DNA of 64,000 bases from Pegea sp. RAD2-039. Taxonomy: Eukaryota; Chordata; Thaliacea; Salpida; Salpidae. Location of the stretch: assembly GCA_034620365.1 (NCBI GenBank), contig JAQGEQ010000354.1, positions 806,001 to 870,000 on the forward strand, written 5' to 3'. Under the pieces are notes generated by a model, which saw only the letters and a list, made by a program, of their open reading frames with translations, searched no databases and had not been told where the DNA came from. Positions 14,301 through 29,300 of the stretch are shown here, in pieces (the stretch's first letter is position 1; each line of letters starts with the position of its first letter). The translations under genes and the position numbers were made by a program.

Positions 14301-17300
14301 TTTATGTGATGAAAAATATATTTAACTAATGATAATTTTTACAAAAACATTAAATTTTTCCTTCAACTTTAGAAAATTTAGTTGAGTAGCTTTTATGATG
14401 TTAAAAAATATTTGTTGTGAGAAACTAGATTTGAAAATCTTTAAGTTTATACATTTTGAAAACAAATAAAAATCATTTGAACATTTTAAATTAAAAAGAT
14501 AGTGATTATTTTAAACAATATTTTATTAGTTGTTGACGAATGTTACCTCTCTGGAAAAACTTGTGGATTGAATGAAGTCTGCCAACAAGATCCTATCAGT
14601 AAAACTTACAATTGTGTTTGTGAAAAAGGTTATTCACTTGTGGAAGATGTTTGTACAGGTTAGTTGCTAGTTTCACTTTTTACTCAAAATTATTGTTTGA
14701 ATCATGATTTTTTAATCTTAATTCAATAGCTGATGATGCCTGCGCTGTAATTGGTTTATTCTGTGGGGTTAATGAGATTTGTGGTCAAAATGAAACAACA
14801 GGAACTGCAATATGTGTTTGTAAAAGAGGTTACAGCCTCACAGAAGATATCTGCACAGGTTTGTTGGATATTTTTGTAATAACTAGAAATAAAAAACTGA
14901 TCTATTTCATTATTATCAGCTGATGATGAATGCGTACTCTTCGGTTTAATTTGTGAAGTCAACGAAGTCTGTAAAGAGGATATATCTGGAAACTTTTCAT
15001 GTGATTGTAAAAAGGGATATTCACGTGTTAATGACACGTGTACAGGTTAACTGAAAATATGTTTTATTAGAACAAGTCGATAAATTTGTTATATAATTTG
15101 TATACTGTTTTTTTCAAATTTAAAACTGTAAGCAATACTGACATTAAAAATTGATTAGCTGACGACGAATGTGTTACGATTGGATTATTCTGTGGAGTTA
15201 ATGAAGTTTGTAAACGAGATGTAGTTAGTGGAAACATTTCTTGTGTATGTAAGAATGGGTACTTACTTGAAGGCGATATTTGTACAGGTTAGTCAATTAA
15301 CATTCATCTGAAGATTAAACCTCTTTTAGCAAAAACGATTATTTTCAAAAATATTTGTTCAAAATATATAAGTTGTCTTATTTCAATCATTTTAGAAAAA
15401 CTCATGTAAATTTAAATATTATCAATAGTTGAAGACATGATTATTTTTAACGTTTAGTTACCAATTGCTTCATACTTTTAAATAGTTATAAAATCTGTAT
15501 CACTTTGGTTCCGGTAAAAGAAGCAAAATAAGCTTGTAGATTTTCATAAATCAAGTAGTAATTTTTTGTACTTTAATTTTTAGATATTGATGAATGCAGT
15601 GACAGCTTATTGAACAGCTGTGATAAACTGGCATCTTGTGAAAACCTCATTGGTTCCTATCAATGCACTTGTCCATGTGGATATGCTGACTTATATAGAA
15701 ATGGAACACTTTGTAGTAATTAATTTTTACAGTCTTCTTCGATTTTATGAATTTAATAATTTTTTAGTAGGCTGCAAATTATTGAACATTTCAACAACCT
15801 ATTTTAATTTCCAATCATTTTCGTGCTGAAACTTAATATGTTTTTGTATTTTTAAGTTATAAACTCATGCCTGACATCAGAAATTTGTGATCATTCATGT
15901 GTTCCTAACGTTGGAGGATTTAGATGTGAATGTGATGAAGGATTTGAGTTAGTTGGAAATGGAACATGCAAACGTACATTGATTTCTATTTTTACTTTCA
16001 AACGCTTAACGGCTCAATTCACAGTTTTGTTATAAATGCTATTTGAACATTAATTGTTTTGTAAAATTACAAATATATATTTTTGATTTTGCTATAAATG
16101 AAAATAATTGCTAGGTACATCATATTAAATGTGAATCTAAAAGTTTAATAATTTATACAGCTGTGAATGAATGCGATGATGAAACAAGCAATTCTTGCAT
16201 CAACTCGCAATGTTACCTCTTGGCAGATGGATCACCTCAGTGTAGATGTAATGACGGATTTGTTAAATCAGATATAGATAGTGTTTGTGAACCAGTTGAC
16301 TCATGTGTTGGAAATGACTTCTGTAAAACTGAAAGCTCAGTAAGAAAGCCTTATTGCCCTTGCTTAAATGTATAATTGTTTGTAATAAAAAGCAAATATC
16401 TATTTTTAAAAGATTCTGAGCAGTGTGAATTTTTTTGTGGTAGTTGATAACATCAAGCTATATGAAACAGCAGTAAACATTTCATTTGTTTCAGACTTGT
16501 GTAAACACTGACACTGGATTTGCTTGTAAGTGTCAACCAGGTTTTATGCCAGTTTTGTATGCACCTCAATTCTGTTGCACTCCTATAATTGATCTATGTG
16601 AAAGCTCTCCATGTCTTTATGGAAGTTGTTCTTTCTCACCTGATTTTCCCAGAACATTTACTTGCATTTGTGATGCTGGATTTACAGGAGATACTTGTTC
16701 TGAAGGTTGTTGAGTCTTGTAATTTCGAAAAGAGAAATAAAACCAACAATTGGTGTTACTATTTACTAATTGTTCTTTTGTTTTTAGATCTAGACGAATG
16801 TGCTGTTCTTCAAACCAGTACTGTTCGATTATGTAACACTGGCAAATGTAACAATACATTTGGTTCTTTCACATGTGAATGTCCTTCCAATTATAAAGGA
16901 GACTTCTGTGAAGTAAGTTATTAACTTTGATTTCAAATATTGTTTTGTTATAATTGATACAGTTTGTTTAATAATAATTCCTCTTCATTTTCATCTACTT
17001 ATTACAATAAATGCATTAATTAAGGTTGATGTGGATGAGTGTTCATCAGAAACTTTGAATAATTGTTCTGAGTTTGCAACATGTCAAAATAAAGTTGGAA
17101 GTTTTGAGTGCTTGTGTAATACAGGATACATTTTCCCACGTGACGGGCCGTTTGATGGAACTATTTGTGAAGGTGATTCAATTAACCATTCTAAAATTAC
17201 TTTAAAAGTACTATGTTTAATTGTCTTTGTTTTCATACTTATCAGATTTAAAGTTGCTTTTACTAAATTTATTTTCGTATTTTATGAAATAAATAAATGA

Positions 17301-20300
17301 ATGAACATATTTTCAACATTTGTAGTCATAGCTTACTTTATAGTAATTAGATGATAGTAATTTTTTGTACTTTAATTTTTAGATATAGATGAATGCAGTG
17401 ACAGCTTATTGAACAGCTGTGATAAACTGGCATCTTGTGAAAACCTAATTGGTTCCTATCAATGCACTTGTCCATGTGGATATGCTGACTTATATGGAAA
17501 TGGAACACTTTGTAGTAATTAATTTTTACAGTCTTCTTCGATTTTATGAATTTAATAATTTTTTAGTAGGCTGCAAATTATTGAACATTTCAACAACCTA
17601 TTTTAATTTCCAATCATTTTCGTGCTGAAACTTAATATGTTTTTGTATTTTTAAGTTGTAAACTCATGCCTGACATCAGAAATTTGTGATCATTCATGTG
17701 TTCCTAACGTTGGAGGATTTAGATGTGAATGTGATGAAGGATTTGAGTTAGTTGGAAATGGAACATGCAAACGTACATTGATTTCTATTTTTACTTTCAA
17801 ACGCTTAACGGCTCAATACACAGTTTTGTTATAAATGCTATTTGAACATTAATTGTTTTGTAAAATTACAAATATATATTTTTGATTTTGCTATAAATGA
17901 AAATAATTGCTAGGTACATCATATTAAATGTGAATCTAAAAGTTTAATAATTTATACAGCTGTGAATGAATGCGATGATGAAACAAGCAATTCTTGCATC
18001 AACTCGCAATGTTACCTCTTGGCAGATGGATCACCTCAGTGTAGATGTAATGACGGATTTGTTAAATCAGATATAGATAGTGTTTGTGAACCAGTTGACT
18101 CATGTGTTGGAAATGACTTCTGTAAAACTGAAAGCTCAGTAAGAAAGCCTTATTGCCCTTGCTTAAATGTATAATTGTATGTAATAAAAAGCAAATATCT
18201 ATTTTTAAAAGGTTCTGAGCAGTGTGAATTTTTTTGTGGTAGTTGATAACATCAAGCTATATGAAACAGCAGTAAACATTTTATTTGTTTCAGACTTGTG
18301 TAAACACTGACACTGGATTTGCTTGTAAGTGTCAACCAGGTTTTATGCCAGTTTTGTATGCACCTCAATTCTGTTGCACTCCTATAATTGATCTATGTGA
18401 AAGCTCTCCATGTCTTTATGGAAGTTGTTCTTTCTCACCTGATTTTCCCAGAACATTTACTTGCATTTGTGATGCTGGATTTACAGGAGATACTTGTTCT
18501 GAAGGTTGTTGAGTCTTGTAATTTCGAAAAGAGAAATAAAACCAACAATTGGTGTTACTATTTACTAATTGTTCTTTTGTTTTTAGATCTAGACGAATGT
18601 GCTGTTCTTCAAACCAGTACTGTTCGATTATGTAACACTGGCAAATGTAACAATACATTTGGTTCTTTCACATGTGAATGTCCTTCCAATTATAAAGGAG
18701 ACTTCTGTGAAGTAAGTTATTAACTTTGATTTCAAATATTGTTTTGTTATAATTGATACAGTTTGTTTAATAATAATTCCTCTTCATTTTCATCTACTTA
18801 TTACAATAAATGCATTAATTAAGGTTGATGTGGATGAGTGTTCATCAGAAACTTTGAATAATTGTTCTGAGTTTGCAACATGTCAAAATAAAGTTGGAAG
18901 TTTTGAGTGCTTGTGTAATACAGGATACATTTTCCCACGTGACGGGCCGTTTGATGGAACTATTTGTGAAGGTGATTCAATTAACCATTCTAAAATTACT
19001 TTAAAAGTACTATGTTTAATTGTCTTTGTTTTCATACTTATCAGATTTAAAGTTGTTTTTACTAAATTTATTATTATTGTTTTCTAACAGCAAGCAGACT
19101 ACAGCAGTATGGGGTGTCAGTTGGTGATGACTTACTACGTAAAGCAGCATTTGAGTTTGATAATTACTCTCCTATATTTACCAGTGACATCGGTTTCGTT
19201 GTTGGCAATGAAAAATACAATAGGTTAGTAAATTTTGTGAAAAGCTGAAACAAAAAGACTGAATTTATTTTTAAAATAATAGTAATTGCTGATATTCTTT
19301 ATTAGTCTTTATTTGATGGTAAATTTAGATAAACGTTAAAATTGATTGACCCAAAATAAATCTAAGACCTTGGATGTATCTTCTGAGTCAATCATATTAA
19401 TTAGTACCTTGACGTGACTCTACAATTTAAACTAAGTGTTCTGATGAATACAATTTTTAACTATTTGCTTTAGAAATATACGTATTGTACTTTAATTTAC
19501 AATTTTATCAACAAAGATGCTACTTTGAGTTATTAGTTTATTTTGTTAAAAAATAAATAACCAAAAAAATTAAAAAATTGCATAAAAAAATAAGTTGTTC
19601 ACAAAGCTGTAATTTTTCAGGGTCTATTTTTCAACAAATGGAGTTTTTGTTCTTCAACCAGCTATTACATCAACTGAACAGTTTACTTATTTTGCTCCTC
19701 CTGCGTTGTTTTCAACAGTGACAGATATTTCAGCATTTGTCCCTACTAACCAAAATGCACTAGTAGCACCATTCTGGTTCACTTGTGACTTTGCCAACTC
19801 CCAGAGCTCCTTGTATTATCAATTTATTCGACGTACTGGAGCAACTAAAGGTAAACATAAAATATTTAAGTCTTTGATTAAAGCAACCACTTTAACAAAA
19901 TATGGTTTTGTACAGATGATTTGAAGCTGATTGATTATGTTGCTGAAACAATTCAATCAAATGCTGTAAACGATACAGTTGCTGCTAGTTTTACACCAAT
20001 TGAAATTTTCAAGGTCACAGTTGAAAAGTTGTCATACTTCCCAAGTGCTTTCCGACTTCCTACAGACACAGTAAGCTCTTCCTTAAAATCAAAAATTGAA
20101 TTTATGAAAACTTATTTAAAACTTTAACTACTAATTCAGGGATTAACTTATCAAGCATTTCTGGCAAGTAATGGTATTAGAACTTATATGGTTGTGAGGT
20201 ATGCTGACATGGCAGCAAATAACATTCAAGTAAAGCAAGTACCAATTGGATTTGTTACACCATTAACAAGTCAACTTCACCCTGCTTCACTGGCTGAACC

Positions 20301-23300
20301 AATCAATCGACCTGATTTGATTCCAAATGAGATTACAGGTCTGTCGCGATAACTTTATAAAAATGTTTTTTTTTAATGCAATTCATTATTCATACAATAG
20401 AATAACAGTAATACCAATATTAAAACTATTTCAAATGTTGACATAGGTACATTAGGACTTGTAGTGATGAGGTTAGATAAAGCAGAAGATGAAGTTCAAG
20501 AGAATGCTGAAACAAAGTGTCAGTCATGGTATGAAGCAGAGCCGGAGCCTTCGGAATGGCTTACAGCACCAAAAGTTAGTAATACAATTGTGCAGAGCTT
20601 TGAATTTCTACGAAAACTTTAGAAATAGCTAAATACAAGAATTGAAACTAATGAACTTTTTCTTCAGGCTTGTCCACCAACAATAACTGCAGCTGTTCGC
20701 GACTTTTCTTTCCGCCAGCCTGCTTATCTAAATGCTCCTGGATTGAGTAGTGATTATAAAAAAGACTTGCAACAGTGGATTGGTTTGTTAAACAGACAAT
20801 AAATACTTGTTCCTGTTAATCTTTTACTTTTATACAGGTGAAAACTGCTTTGTTGAGTTATTTGTCGAGAACCCAGCTACTTGCTGCTATGGTACAGAGT
20901 TTGGTGAGCTTTTAATAGATGGGTATGAATATGGTGGAGGTTATTACATCAGAAACTCAGTTGAACTGAAACCAATTGCAGAATACACAGATGCTGACTT
21001 GAAAGATAACATTGGTTAGTTATGGTTGAGCGTTTTGTAAACTAATTATAAGATTTTTTCTGGTTATTCCTATCAAATAAAGTTTAGTAATTATAGAAAA
21101 AAGTTCATTAAACAGCTTTTAAAAAAGGATAGATAATAATTAAATTTTTATGATTGTAAAATTATAATTCGTTTACCAATTACAAAGTAATCATTTTTAG
21201 AAAATTGAATTTTTTAATTTAAAAAGTCTTGATAAAATGAAGTTAATTTTAAAATGTTTAATGAATTTTCTAAATTGCATCTGTAACAAATTTTGATAAA
21301 TTTTCTTTTACGAAACTTGTTCAGCTTTATACTTGCCTCAACCTAAAACTTTAGTCATACTGTTTTTATCTTCAGAATCCAACACGCGACCAGGGGTTGA
21401 ATGCTGTATTGAAGCCGAAGATCCCATTTGGTGTCAGAGATACAAAGAAAAAAGACCTTCGACCACTTCTGTCGGTTACATAGCTCCGACTTTCGGTAGA
21501 TAAATCTTTATAAATACTTTTCTTGTTATTCTATTAACTTTTCTGTTTAAGCCTCTGGATTTTTGGATCCTCAGCTAGTCACATTAGATGGTGTAAGATA
21601 TTCTTATTCAGGAATTGGTGAATACGTGATGTATACGACCACCAATGGTTTCCAAGTCCAGGTACTTTTAAAAATGCCAAACTAAATCTACAATTACTAA
21701 GACAATTATATTTCTCAGGCTCGAATGTCCAACACTTTCTCAGTAGATACTTCTAACGCAACTGTCTTTACTTCAGTTGTAATTAAATTTCCTGATGCTG
21801 TAGCTTCTCAGAAAATACAAATTAGTTTAGAACCATCTAATCCTAACAGCTGGAGAAATATCACTGTTTATATCGATGGGAAACCCTGGACTGAAGAAGA
21901 AAAATCTCATTTTATAGATTCAGGTGAATTCTTTGTTATATTTAAAAATTAATTATCATTACATCAAATCAAGCAATATTTTAAGAATAAAATACATAAA
22001 CTATCGTAAAAAAATAGGAAACATATTACAGCAGAATGGTTCTTATTGAATCATAACAATAAATTAAGAAAAGACTTCAAGATTGTTGTATCTAGTTTCC
22101 TAACTAAACGAAAACACTAACTATACAAAGTTTTCATCTATTTCAGAGGTGTATTACAACGAAAATCGTATTGCCCTGTTGAAAAATGACAAAGGAATTA
22201 TCGTCTTATCACCAAAAAATACTACTGTACCTATTATAGCGATATCTCCGATATCAAATCGATTATCACTTACTTTACAATTACCAGCCGACAATACTTT
22301 AATAAGCAGAGGCTTATATGGTGAGTGAATTTAATTAAAGCTGGTAAAAGCAATAAGATGAATTATTCATAAAATTATTGTATTGTTTCTAACAACAAAA
22401 TCTTGAATAAAATTAACTTTAATTTAAACTAACTTTATACCAACAAAAGAATAATTACTAATAAATTTTTGTGCTTTTTTTGCTAAATTAAAACAGATCA
22501 CAAATAAATGATATAAATTTGTACTTTGCAGGTGTTAGTGATACAATTCAAGATAATGATTTTACTTACTCTAACGGAACAATTATTTCGTTGGAGGAAG
22601 TAAGATTTAAAAAAATTGATACACCATCAACAATAACAGCAAACAGATGGAATAAATATATAAGTGATGAATGGGTTCTTTCCTCTAAAATAAACGCATT
22701 TGCTGAGTCTTGTAAGTCTAAATATGTAGTAAAATACTTTTGATTAATTACTACTTTTCAAACAAACACTGCTGAAAAAATATTTCTAAATGTAATCCAT
22801 CTAAAATTATTGCATAGGGCGTGTGTCCAGATCAGAGTCTTTATTTTTTTACACAAATGAAACAACCTATGAGTCAGCTAATGACCTTGACTATGTTGCT
22901 CCTGATATTCAAACTCTTTTGAAAAATGCTGATAATAAAACTCTATCTGAAGCTGTACGAAGTTGTGGATACGTTGTAAGTTATCAGAAATTTAAGTTAT
23001 TCCAAAGTTAAAGTAATTTTAAACTTCTTAGGAGGATAAGTTGACATATAGCTTCACTGCTTGCTTGTTTACTGTACTTAACACGAACGATATCACTCTG
23101 GCTACCGAAATCATCAAAGAACTTGACGACTCGACAGCTACAAGTGAGTGAAATATCAAATTTACTTTTGCATTTATTTTTCTGACTGTTCAATATTTGT
23201 GCAGCTAATATGCCACCAATCTTCAATGAAACACTCCTTGTCATTAAAGTCCATGTTGGCAAAAAATTCACCTTGAAATTAAACGCTACTGATCCAGAAG

Positions 23301-26300
23301 GAGATGTAATCAGTTATAAAATGCAAGGAAGTGTATCACGAGCGGCAACATTGAATTCAACTTGTAAGATTTTTATAAAACATTAGCTTTTAAACTTAAA
23401 TGATAGAAACAATTTAAAAGTTTTTTGCTTACAGCTGGCTTATTTGAATGGATACCTTCTTCACATGAAAATACAAACCTCACATTTTTTGCTACGGATT
23501 CTAATGAGGCAACATCATCTCTAAATGTTCAAATAGAGATGTGTGGATGTGAAAACAATGGTAGTTGTCGATTTGATACTTTTATTATCAACTCACCTAG
23601 CTTTAAGGCAAGTCACTTTTTGTTTCTTTCCAAAAACAATTCTTTGTTCAAGGAGAGGCTTTTAAATAACTGTAAGAACTTTTTTAAATCAGCTGGCATC
23701 TTGTGATTGTGGTGATAAATTCACTGGCTTAGTTTGTAATATAACAAAGAAGCTTGGGTGTGAGTTTCATAATGAAACTTGCTACTTGAACAACTGCACT
23801 AATTCTGACACTGCTAAAGATGGTTTTGTTTGTGGCTCTTGTCCTGAAGGTTTTATTGGAGACCCTTCAGTCATCTGTATAGAAAATCGTATGTAACACA
23901 GCACCTGTATATTTTTGTTTCTATATTGATCAATTTTGTAGCTTGTTCAAGCAACCCATGTTCTCAAAAATGCTCCTTCAGTGGTGGTAAGCCGATATGC
24001 TCATGTGAAAGTGGATATAAATTAGCAGAAGATGGTAGTTCTTGTGATGATGTTAATGAATGTGAATCTTCACCATGTGATTCTGTCACTGAATCTTGTG
24101 TAAACACAAACGGATCTTACGAGTTAGTTGAATACAAATCAAACGTTGAGGATTATTAATCTACTATCTTAGATGCAAATGCCTGAGCGGTTATTCAAAA
24201 TTAAACTCATCATTGTCATGTGTGGATGTCAATGAGTGTCTAGAAACTCTTCATGAATGTGAATCTACATCAACTACTTGTGTTAATCTAGTAGGAGATT
24301 ACAAGTAAGACTGTAACCACAATAACTGTGATCGACTTTCATAGAACAAAATTATTAATTGATTCTGCTTTAGATGCGAATGCCTAGCTGGGTTTTCAGT
24401 TTCAACGTCAAACACTTCATGTGATGATATAAATGAATGTTTTACAAAACCTAATCTTTGTAATTCACTCACATCTACGTGTATTAATATTCCTGGTGGC
24501 TATGAGTAAGCTGTACAAAATGATTGGAAGCAATTGTATTTACTTTATTTATCTGATATTAGGTGCTTATGCAAAGATGGTTTCGAACAAAATAACATAA
24601 CTAAAGATTGTGAAGATATAAATGAATGTGAATTAGATATCTGCGGAGAATTTATTTGCACTAATAATCAAGGATCTTACAGGTTTTCTAATAAATAGTA
24701 AATAAATTAAATAGTTTGTAATTGCGCTTTCCTTTTAGTTGTAATTGCACTATTGGACTTATTTTTAATTCTACTACTAAAGTATGTGATGATGTAAACG
24801 AATGTGCTTTTAAAAATGGAGGCTGCAGTAATATCTGTAACAACACTGTTGGTTAGTACCAAATGTTGAAATAAGTCTGTGTCAGTCAGATTCAATCATA
24901 TTAATCTTATTTCTTAGGTTCGTTTGTATGTGAATGTCCAACTGGATATCAACTCGACGCTACTCGCAAGATCTGTGTAGATGTCAATGAATGCTTATCT
25001 GAAGAATTGAATAAATGCCAACAAAATTGTGAAAACACTGAAGGTAATCAATTTTTATTACTTATTGTGCATAGCTTACATCATTAAAAAGATATTATAA
25101 ATTATAAAAGGCTATAAATATAATCATATAAAATATTATTTATTTTACACTCAATAATGGTATTAAATTAAATCATTAGAAACACAAAGTAACTGTTGCT
25201 GTTATTAATATTCTAAAACTACTTTCGTCATGAACCTCTAATGTTATTGTTACTTATTAGCAGTACTTAAATATATTTATAATAACTGTTGATTGGTTCA
25301 GTTTACTTAAAACTTTAGTAAAGTTCACACTGCTTTTATCTAAATATAAAATATCAAATAATTTGTTGAAGGATCTTTTGTATGTACTTGTGATGATCGA
25401 TTCAATCTTGTCAATAAAACTCAATGTGTAGCAAATCTTACATGCTCTCAAGAAGAAATTGATTTATGTATCAATTCATTATGTTATCGAGATAACACAA
25501 CTAAAGCTAATTGTTTTTGTAAAATGGGTGAGAATTGATTATAGAAGTAACAAGTATAAAAACAGAAATAATCTTCTACATTCTTTTAAACAGGATATCA
25601 AGCTTTTAATGAAACCGTTTGTGAAGATATTGATGAATGTAAAGGAAATAACTCCTGTAGCACAAATGCCAACTGTGAGAACATTCCTGGTAGCTACAGG
25701 TAAAAATTTGTTTATTTCAATTTTTATTACATTAAAAAAGAAAGATACATTTTTGGGTAGAAGTTTTCTTTATCGTGTATATTTTTTTTCTCAGATGCCA
25801 ATGTAAGGATTCCTTTGTATCATTAGATGTTATACCAGGAATTAATTGTCGAGGTTAGTTGGGTGTATGGAATGCAGTTAATTGAATTTAACTTTATTTG
25901 TATTTTAACAGAATTGGTTGCTGCAACTATTTCATCGCCAATAGTAGATCGAAATAAAGCCACCATTCGTTGGAGTGTAGTTGATTATGCTATTGAATAC
26001 AAGTGAGATAATTCAATATATTTTGAACTTAGATATAATTTATTTGTTCTCATCAAAACTTACAAAACCTTCAAACTCCCCAACTTACTTTTGCTATTTA
26101 ATTATTTCTTTAGCTTATACTTTGTTTTATTTTCAGCACTTATCTTGTACAAAATGGCAAAACTGAGAAGCTTTACGAAGTAAAAGTAACTGGAAACCAA
26201 CGAACTTTTACTGATTTGAAATACGACACAAGCTACAGCGGTAAAATAGATTATGTCATTAATTAATCAGATTATTTAATAGATAAAAATTAAACTTACA

Positions 26301-29300
26301 AAAGTACTTGGTTAATTTTAATCAATTTTCTAAATTTAAAAATATAAGCAGCATTAGTTTGTCTAAAATCACATTTTTTTATTTCAGTTTTTGTTGAAAG
26401 TATTAATGAAGATGTATCAGGACCGAAATCAGTGAAAGACTTTAAGATTGGATCAACAACAGAACCAACAACAGAAGCGACAACAACAGAAGCAACAACA
26501 GCAGAAGCAACAACAAAAATAGAAACACCGGTTGAAACCACACCAATAGAAGCAACAACAACAGAAACCACAACAACAGAAGCAACAACTTCAAAAACAC
26601 CAGAAAAAACCACTACAGTAGTTACTCCAACAATTGAAATTACAACTACATTACCAGGTATGAATCATTATGAAAAATGTTAAATATTTCTACTAAATAA
26701 GTTTAAATTGTTAATTAGTCCAAATTTTAAAGCTTGATGATTAATACAAGCAATGAAAATTGTAAAGTAATTGTTTGTATAAATGTTCCGCTAATGTAAT
26801 AAAAATCTTGCTTTACTGGAATAGTTTAGTTTTCGTTTAATCACTTCTCTATTCGCAACTGACAAAAATCTGATTTATTTAATAATATAGTATAAAAATA
26901 TTTTGATTCAAAATCATTATGAAATTATTTCAAAAAATTAACTTTGTAATGTTTTTGTATTGTTCTTATTAACAAAATGTATTTTGTCTTTTGAGGAAGC
27001 CAGGAAACCTTTTTTAGAATATAAATATAAAAACTAAATACTACAAATATTTCATTAATTGCTTCAAAACTATCTTTTAAAAACATGGAATTTTTTTAAA
27101 ATGGTATCAACTTAGTTATTCAATTATTTTAGCAATTTATAAAATATCTACAAATTTCGTATATCTGCTAATTTAAAATTTGCTTTTAGAATGTGTTGAC
27201 TTCTTGATACCTTATAATGGAGCTTGTGTTGGTGAGATATCTTTCTTATTTACTTTATTTCAATTTAAATGGAAATTAAAATTTAAGTATTGTGATCTGT
27301 TTTAATTTAAAACGGTAAGATTAAAATTATAGATATTTATGGTTAATTTATTAATAACAAACTTTTTAAGGAATTTGACAAAAAAACTAATCACTTTTAA
27401 TCAACAGAAACTTTGAGATATCATTTAACAATCACTTTTGATGTTACCTTTGATCTTGCTCTAAATGATCCAACTAGCTCAAAAGCAATTTTGTTTACTG
27501 AACACTATCTGAGACTAGTGAGTTATTTCTTATTTACAGTATAAACTGTTTAATAAATCCCAGCTAATTTTTTTTTGTGCTTATCTTTTTTTATAACTGA
27601 AGAATAGTAAATTGACTACTGAAATTGAAGCAGTATTATTTGCTTGACTTTTAATGTTAGTTTTACTTATCACTAATTTTTATTTTAACTGAAACTGTAC
27701 CTTGTTAATTTGCTGTCACTTGGCTGTATGAAATTTTAACTTATTTCTTATTTGTTGGTAAAACTAGAAAGATTATCATTTGAAACTCTAACTAAAAATG
27801 TTCTGTAGGTTGGAAAAATTTTGGAATCTTCAAATTTAACTTTGGTTGTTATTGGCGATGTTTCATTTTCAAGTGGAAGTATTGTAGCTGAGGCAGATCT
27901 TACTTTATTTGATCCACCATCTAAGGAAGTTGTTGATGGTTTAGTCTCCACAGCATTTGCCACTGATCCTGATGTCAAACTTGTGGCTGATGACACAAAA
28001 GCAACAGCTGTCACCTCAGACGGTTAGTGACCAATTTATTTCTTTGTTTTAATGAATCGTTTTAATTATACAAATATATATTATTAGCAAATTATCACTA
28101 AAAGCTAATTGTATCAAAAAACTTGACTACAGCTACTGATGAGTGCTCAGATGTTGGAAGAACAAACTGCAATGCAACATTTGCAAGTTGTACAGTAACT
28201 CCAGATGTCTTCCCAGGATTTTCTTGTTCTTGTATTGCTGGATACCGCGATAACAATCCTACTAACCCTGGAAGAGAGTAAGGAATATTAATTGTTTGAG
28301 GCTCAAATTAATTGTTGTTTTTTCTATAAGTTGCTCTGATCAATGTATGTTGAATAATGAGCTGTATTGTTTGAATGATGGAACTTGTTCAAGATCAAAT
28401 GAGAATGATCCAACTTGCTTATGTACACAATGGTATCAAGGCAATCGTTGCCAATCATTAAGTAAGTTAAACAAAAGATTTGTTGATACCTTCTTTTTAA
28501 ATATTATATTTGTGTCGAATCTATTTACAATTGTTTAAAATAGAAATCAACATTTTGTAACTCTTTGATAATGAGCTGAAATAAGTGCATTAGTCTATAC
28601 AAAGACAAGTTGCTGTATGCAAGAGCTAATAAGTAATTAATTGCAATAATATTAATAAATCAATAAGTAAAAAATTACTATTACTATTAGATCTAATTAT
28701 TAGGATATGATATTTATAGTATGCAGGTATCCCTAAATAGTACTTAATAATTTTAATGAGATTGAATAAAATTTTAATTATTATAAGTATTACACCTACA
28801 ACCTCATATTATTATAACCTTGTTTATTTCAGGAATAATTTTTTTCTTTTTTAATGACCTTTTATTTTATCAATTCAAAGCATTTTTTTTGCTGTAAAGA
28901 TTTAAATTTTTCAACGAAAAACTTTAGGTTAATCTTTACAATATTTGTGGTACTTTGATAATTGGTATAACTAATCCTAACTCAATCTAACAAGCTCTAA
29001 CATTCTTTGAACTGAATTATTTTGAAACTATTTCCGATTTGTTAAGAAAAGCATTCATAATCTGATCTTTAACTAATTTTAACGATATCTAGGAATAATA
29101 ACATAAAAAGTTTAAAAAATAGTGTTTAGTATCCAACAACCAGTCTAAACTCTTTTTTCAACACTTAACAGACTCTTTGCTCATCGGTTTGATAACTGGA
29201 CTGGTCTTAGCAGCAGTTATCATACTTCTATTAACTGTTATCGCTTGTACAAAGTAACTATAAAAAAGTAGAAATTTCCGAGCATTTTTAGATTCATTAT

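Noticed and set aside
26296-26613. Val/Ser-rich minus-strand open frame
   Set aside because: Antisense shadow of the Thr-rich mucin exon.
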